Of a stretch of 64,000 nt of DNA, positions 62,621 through 64,000 are shown one piece after another. The number at the start of each line of letters is the position of its first letter. Position 1 is the stretch's first letter. The notes under the pieces were generated by a model. That model was given only the letters and a program-made list of their open reading frames with translations. It searched no databases and had not been told where the DNA came from. The stretch is from Actinobaculum massiliense (GTDB lineage: Bacteria > Actinomycetota > Actinomycetes > Actinomycetales > Actinomycetaceae): the NCBI RefSeq assembly GCF_001457435.1, contig NZ_LN881717.1, positions 691,896-755,895 of the forward strand, read 5' to 3'. The position numbers and the translations under genes were made by a program.

Positions 62621-62903
62621 AACGCAAAGTTCCGCGTTCCCGCGCCCGCTCCTCGCGCAAATGCCGAATCCTCCGCACCAGCTCGGGCTCCTCTAACTCT
62701 GCGCGCGGCTTAGCAATCGCCGCCGCAAGCGTGAGGTAGTACTCGGGCTCGCTCATGCGCATGGCCGCGATTGAGGCGCCTTTCGAGGGAAAGCGTGAGC
62801 GCCACGTTTTCTCGTTCTCAAGTATGCGCCGCTCGGCGCTAGTGAGCTGGGCAAGTTTCTCGAACTTCGCCGGCAATTCCGGTTCCTGGTTAGACCCTGG
62901 CAC
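62619..62903 (-). CDS. DUF3263-family small protein
   Basis: 94 residues. [26 protein letters not shown] and [14 protein letters not shown] are the DUF3263 pattern, a putative helix-turn-helix family restricted to actinobacteria. It probably binds DNA. GTG 62903 has GGGGG 9 nt upstream. Divergent from ung with 35 bp between start codons. Confidence 0.85.
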   Translation of the reverse strand: MPGSNQEPELPAKFEKLAQLTSAERRILENEKTWRSRFPSKGASIAAMRMSEPEYYLTLAAAIAKPRAELEEPELVRRIRHLREERARERGTLR

Positions 62904-62925
62904 TACGATTTCCCCCTTCCTCGGT

Positions 62926-62931
62926 TACGCT
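62926..62931 (+). promoter_or_regulatory. -10 hexamer TACGCT of ung
   Basis: TACGCT is followed by 7 nt and the ATG at 62939, with no Shine-Dalgarno. Likely leaderless. Confidence 0.5.
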
Positions 62932-62938
62932 GAATAGT

Positions 62939-63619
62939 ATGCAACCCCTCTCCGACATCATTTCACTCGACTGGGCAGCCGAGCTCGCCCCCGTCGAGGA
63001 ACAAATTCACCGCATGGGCGACTTCCTCCGCTCCGAAAACGCGGCCGGACGCGGATATCTTCCCGCCGGTGCGAATGTTTTGCGCGCCTTTACCTACCCG
63101 CTTAGCTCGGTGCGCGTGCTCATCGTGGGCCAAGACCCGTACCCCACCCCCGGCCACCCGGTCGGTTTGAGTTTCTCGGTGGCCCCCGACGTCCGCCCGA
63201 TCCCCCGTTCCTTGCAAAACATTTTTCGTGAATTACACGACGACGTCGGAGCTCCGGCCCCGGCAACCGGTGACCTCACTCCCTGGTGCGAGCGCGGGGT
63301 CATGCTCTTGAACAGAGTCCTCACGGTAATGCCCGGAAAGCCCGCCTCCCATCGCGGCCAGGACTGGGAGCAGATCACGGATCATGCCATTCGCACCCTG
63401 GCCAAGCGCGGCGGCCCGCTCGTTGCCATTCTATGGGGCCGCCAAGCGCAGGAACTTCAGCCATTACTTGGAGACACGCCGGTGATCAAAAGCCCGCACC
63501 CCTCACCGCTCTCGGCTTCGCGCGGATTCTTCGGCTCACGCCCGTTCTCGCGCGCAAATCAGCTTCTTATCGATCAGGGAGCACAGCCGATTGATTGGGC
63601 GTTGCCCACCGCTAACTAG
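62939..63619 (+). CDS. ung: Uracil-DNA glycosylase, family 1
   Basis: 226 residues. The catalytic motif [19 protein letters not shown] (Asp66) and the C-terminal loop [20 protein letters not shown] (His187) are intact. It removes uracil from DNA, starting base excision repair. The ATG is set by the -10 box upstream. Confidence 0.96.
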   Translation: MQPLSDIISLDWAAELAPVEEQIHRMGDFLRSENAAGRGYLPAGANVLRAFTYPLSSVRVLIVGQDPYPTPGHPVGLSFSVAPDVRPIPRSLQNIFRELHDDVGAPAPATGDLTPWCERGVMLLNRVLTVMPGKPASHRGQDWEQITDHAIRTLAKRGGPLVAILWGRQAQELQPLLGDTPVIKSPHPSPLSASRGFFGSRPFSRANQLLIDQGAQPIDWALPTAN

Positions 63620-63631
63620 CATCGGCTAGCT

Positions 63632-63692
63632 CCGGCTAGAAAATACCCACTTCCGCTGGAAAGCACCCACTACGGCTAGAGAATACCCGCGA
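63632..63692. repeat. Three degenerate 20-21-bp repeats after ung
   Basis: Units resembling CCGGCTAGAAAATACCCACTT begin at 63632, 63653 and 63673. They start 13 bp after the ung stop codon and TAGC words also overlap the stop itself. Confidence 0.62.
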
Positions 63693-63731
63693 CTGCCCAG
63701 CGGGCACCCCTTCGCGAGTTAAAAAAATTTG

Positions 63732-63804
63732 AGCCCCCGACAGGATTCGAACCTGCGACCGCCTGTTTACAAGACAGGTGCTCTACCAGCTGAGCTACAG
63801 AGGC
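63732..63804 (-). tRNA. tRNA-Thr (TGT)
   Basis: The reverse strand folds as a 73-nt cloverleaf. The acceptor is GCCTCTG with CGGGGGC, and the anticodon stem CCTGT/ACAGG encloses CTTGTAA, anticodon TGT. The T-loop is TTCGAAT. A run of seven T follows downstream on the reverse strand (63721-63727) and may help termination. Confidence 0.95.
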
Positions 63805-63913
63805 TTTGCCGCCGCGCGGGCGGCTGATTACCGACCGAATCGGCGGCAACCACGTTGCCGAAACGAGCCGGCAACAAATATGAAGTGTACAGGGAAGCGC
63901 ATTAAAGTTCCCA

Positions 63914-63963
63914 CCCCGACCGGGCGAAATATCGCACACCAGCACAGGCTGGTCCGGTCGGGG
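63914..63963 (-). terminator. Terminator of the gene entering from the right edge
   Basis: CCCCGACCGG pairs with CCGGTCGGGG, with an inner CAGC/GCTG hairpin. It lies just after the stop codon at 63977-63979. Confidence 0.6.
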
Positions 63964-63976
63964 CGGAATGCTCACA

Positions 63977-64000
63977 CTACGGCGCGAGGCGCTTGGCTAC
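63977..64000 (-). CDS. Last codons of a gene beyond the right edge
   Basis: The reverse strand from 64000 reads VAKRLAP then TAG, followed by a strong hairpin. This looks like the 3' end of a coding sequence. Only seven codons are inside the window, so the product cannot be named. Confidence 0.35.
   Translation of the reverse strand, partial: VAKRLAP

Overview
The window is a chromosomal segment of a high-GC Gram-positive bacterium. GlpR/SepX and the gephyrin-like Glp, MshA and MshB (mycothiol), DUF3263, DUF3027, a LytR_C protein, a DtxR-type repressor, the protein O-mannosyltransferase Pmt next to rsmI, and a DUF222/HNH (13E12-type) relic all point to Actinobacteria. Moderate GC with secreted NlpC/P60 and subtilase proteins would suit an Actinomycetaceae-like host; that family assignment is inference. 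No phage, insertion sequence or CRISPR array is visible.

Layout. 0-4.3 kb: rsmI (cut by the window edge) divergent from pmt, then a membrane-anchored HtrA-like protease. 4.4-9 kb: a stand-alone MetE-type methyltransferase, an amino-acid permease and a succinate-semialdehyde dehydrogenase. 9.4-15.1 kb: a 1896-residue secreted subtilase. 15.4-20.2 kb: nucleoside hydrolase plus MFS transporter, an SDR plus lipocalin-like pair, and a HAD phosphatase. 20.4-26.2 kb: tRNA-Ala, then GlpR/SepX, Glp, 5-FTHF cyclo-ligase, FmdB, an SAF protein and MscL. 26.3-33.5 kb: a 1511-residue helicase/nuclease-like protein with degenerate motifs and a coupled small basic protein, then mshB-mshA and tRNA-Arg. 33.6 kb: a universal stress protein. 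34.6-38.7 kb: a visibly AT-richer cassette of sugar-porter MFS, a double alpha/beta hydrolase and a divergent GntR regulator with two operators. 38.9-40.6 kb: two paralogous NlpC/P60 hydrolases, each preceded by arrays of GTMAC-like repeats resembling MtrA sites. 40.9-47.6 kb: DtxR plus exporter, a purine permease, and a csp-DUF3027-manA operon. 47.9-54.9 kb: TPM protein, PspA, a two-component system, PlsC and a second SDR. 55.2-59.3 kb: an HD-like protein with an altered HD motif and a frameshifted DUF222/HNH pseudogene carrying an 18-bp minisatellite. 59.6-64 kb: groEL with two CIRCE elements, a LytR_C protein, DUF3263, ung, tRNA-Thr and the last codons of another gene.

Two themes run through the window. 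First, at least nine genes have a TANNNT hexamer 6 or 7 nt before the start codon and no good Shine-Dalgarno sequence, the expected signature of leaderless transcription. Second, short degenerate direct repeats sit just downstream of several stop codons. Most genes are ordinary core genes. The least explained pieces are the catalytically eroded helicase/nuclease with its small partner, the GntR cassette with a fused double hydrolase, and the DUF222 relic whose frame breaks mostly fall at homopolymers.
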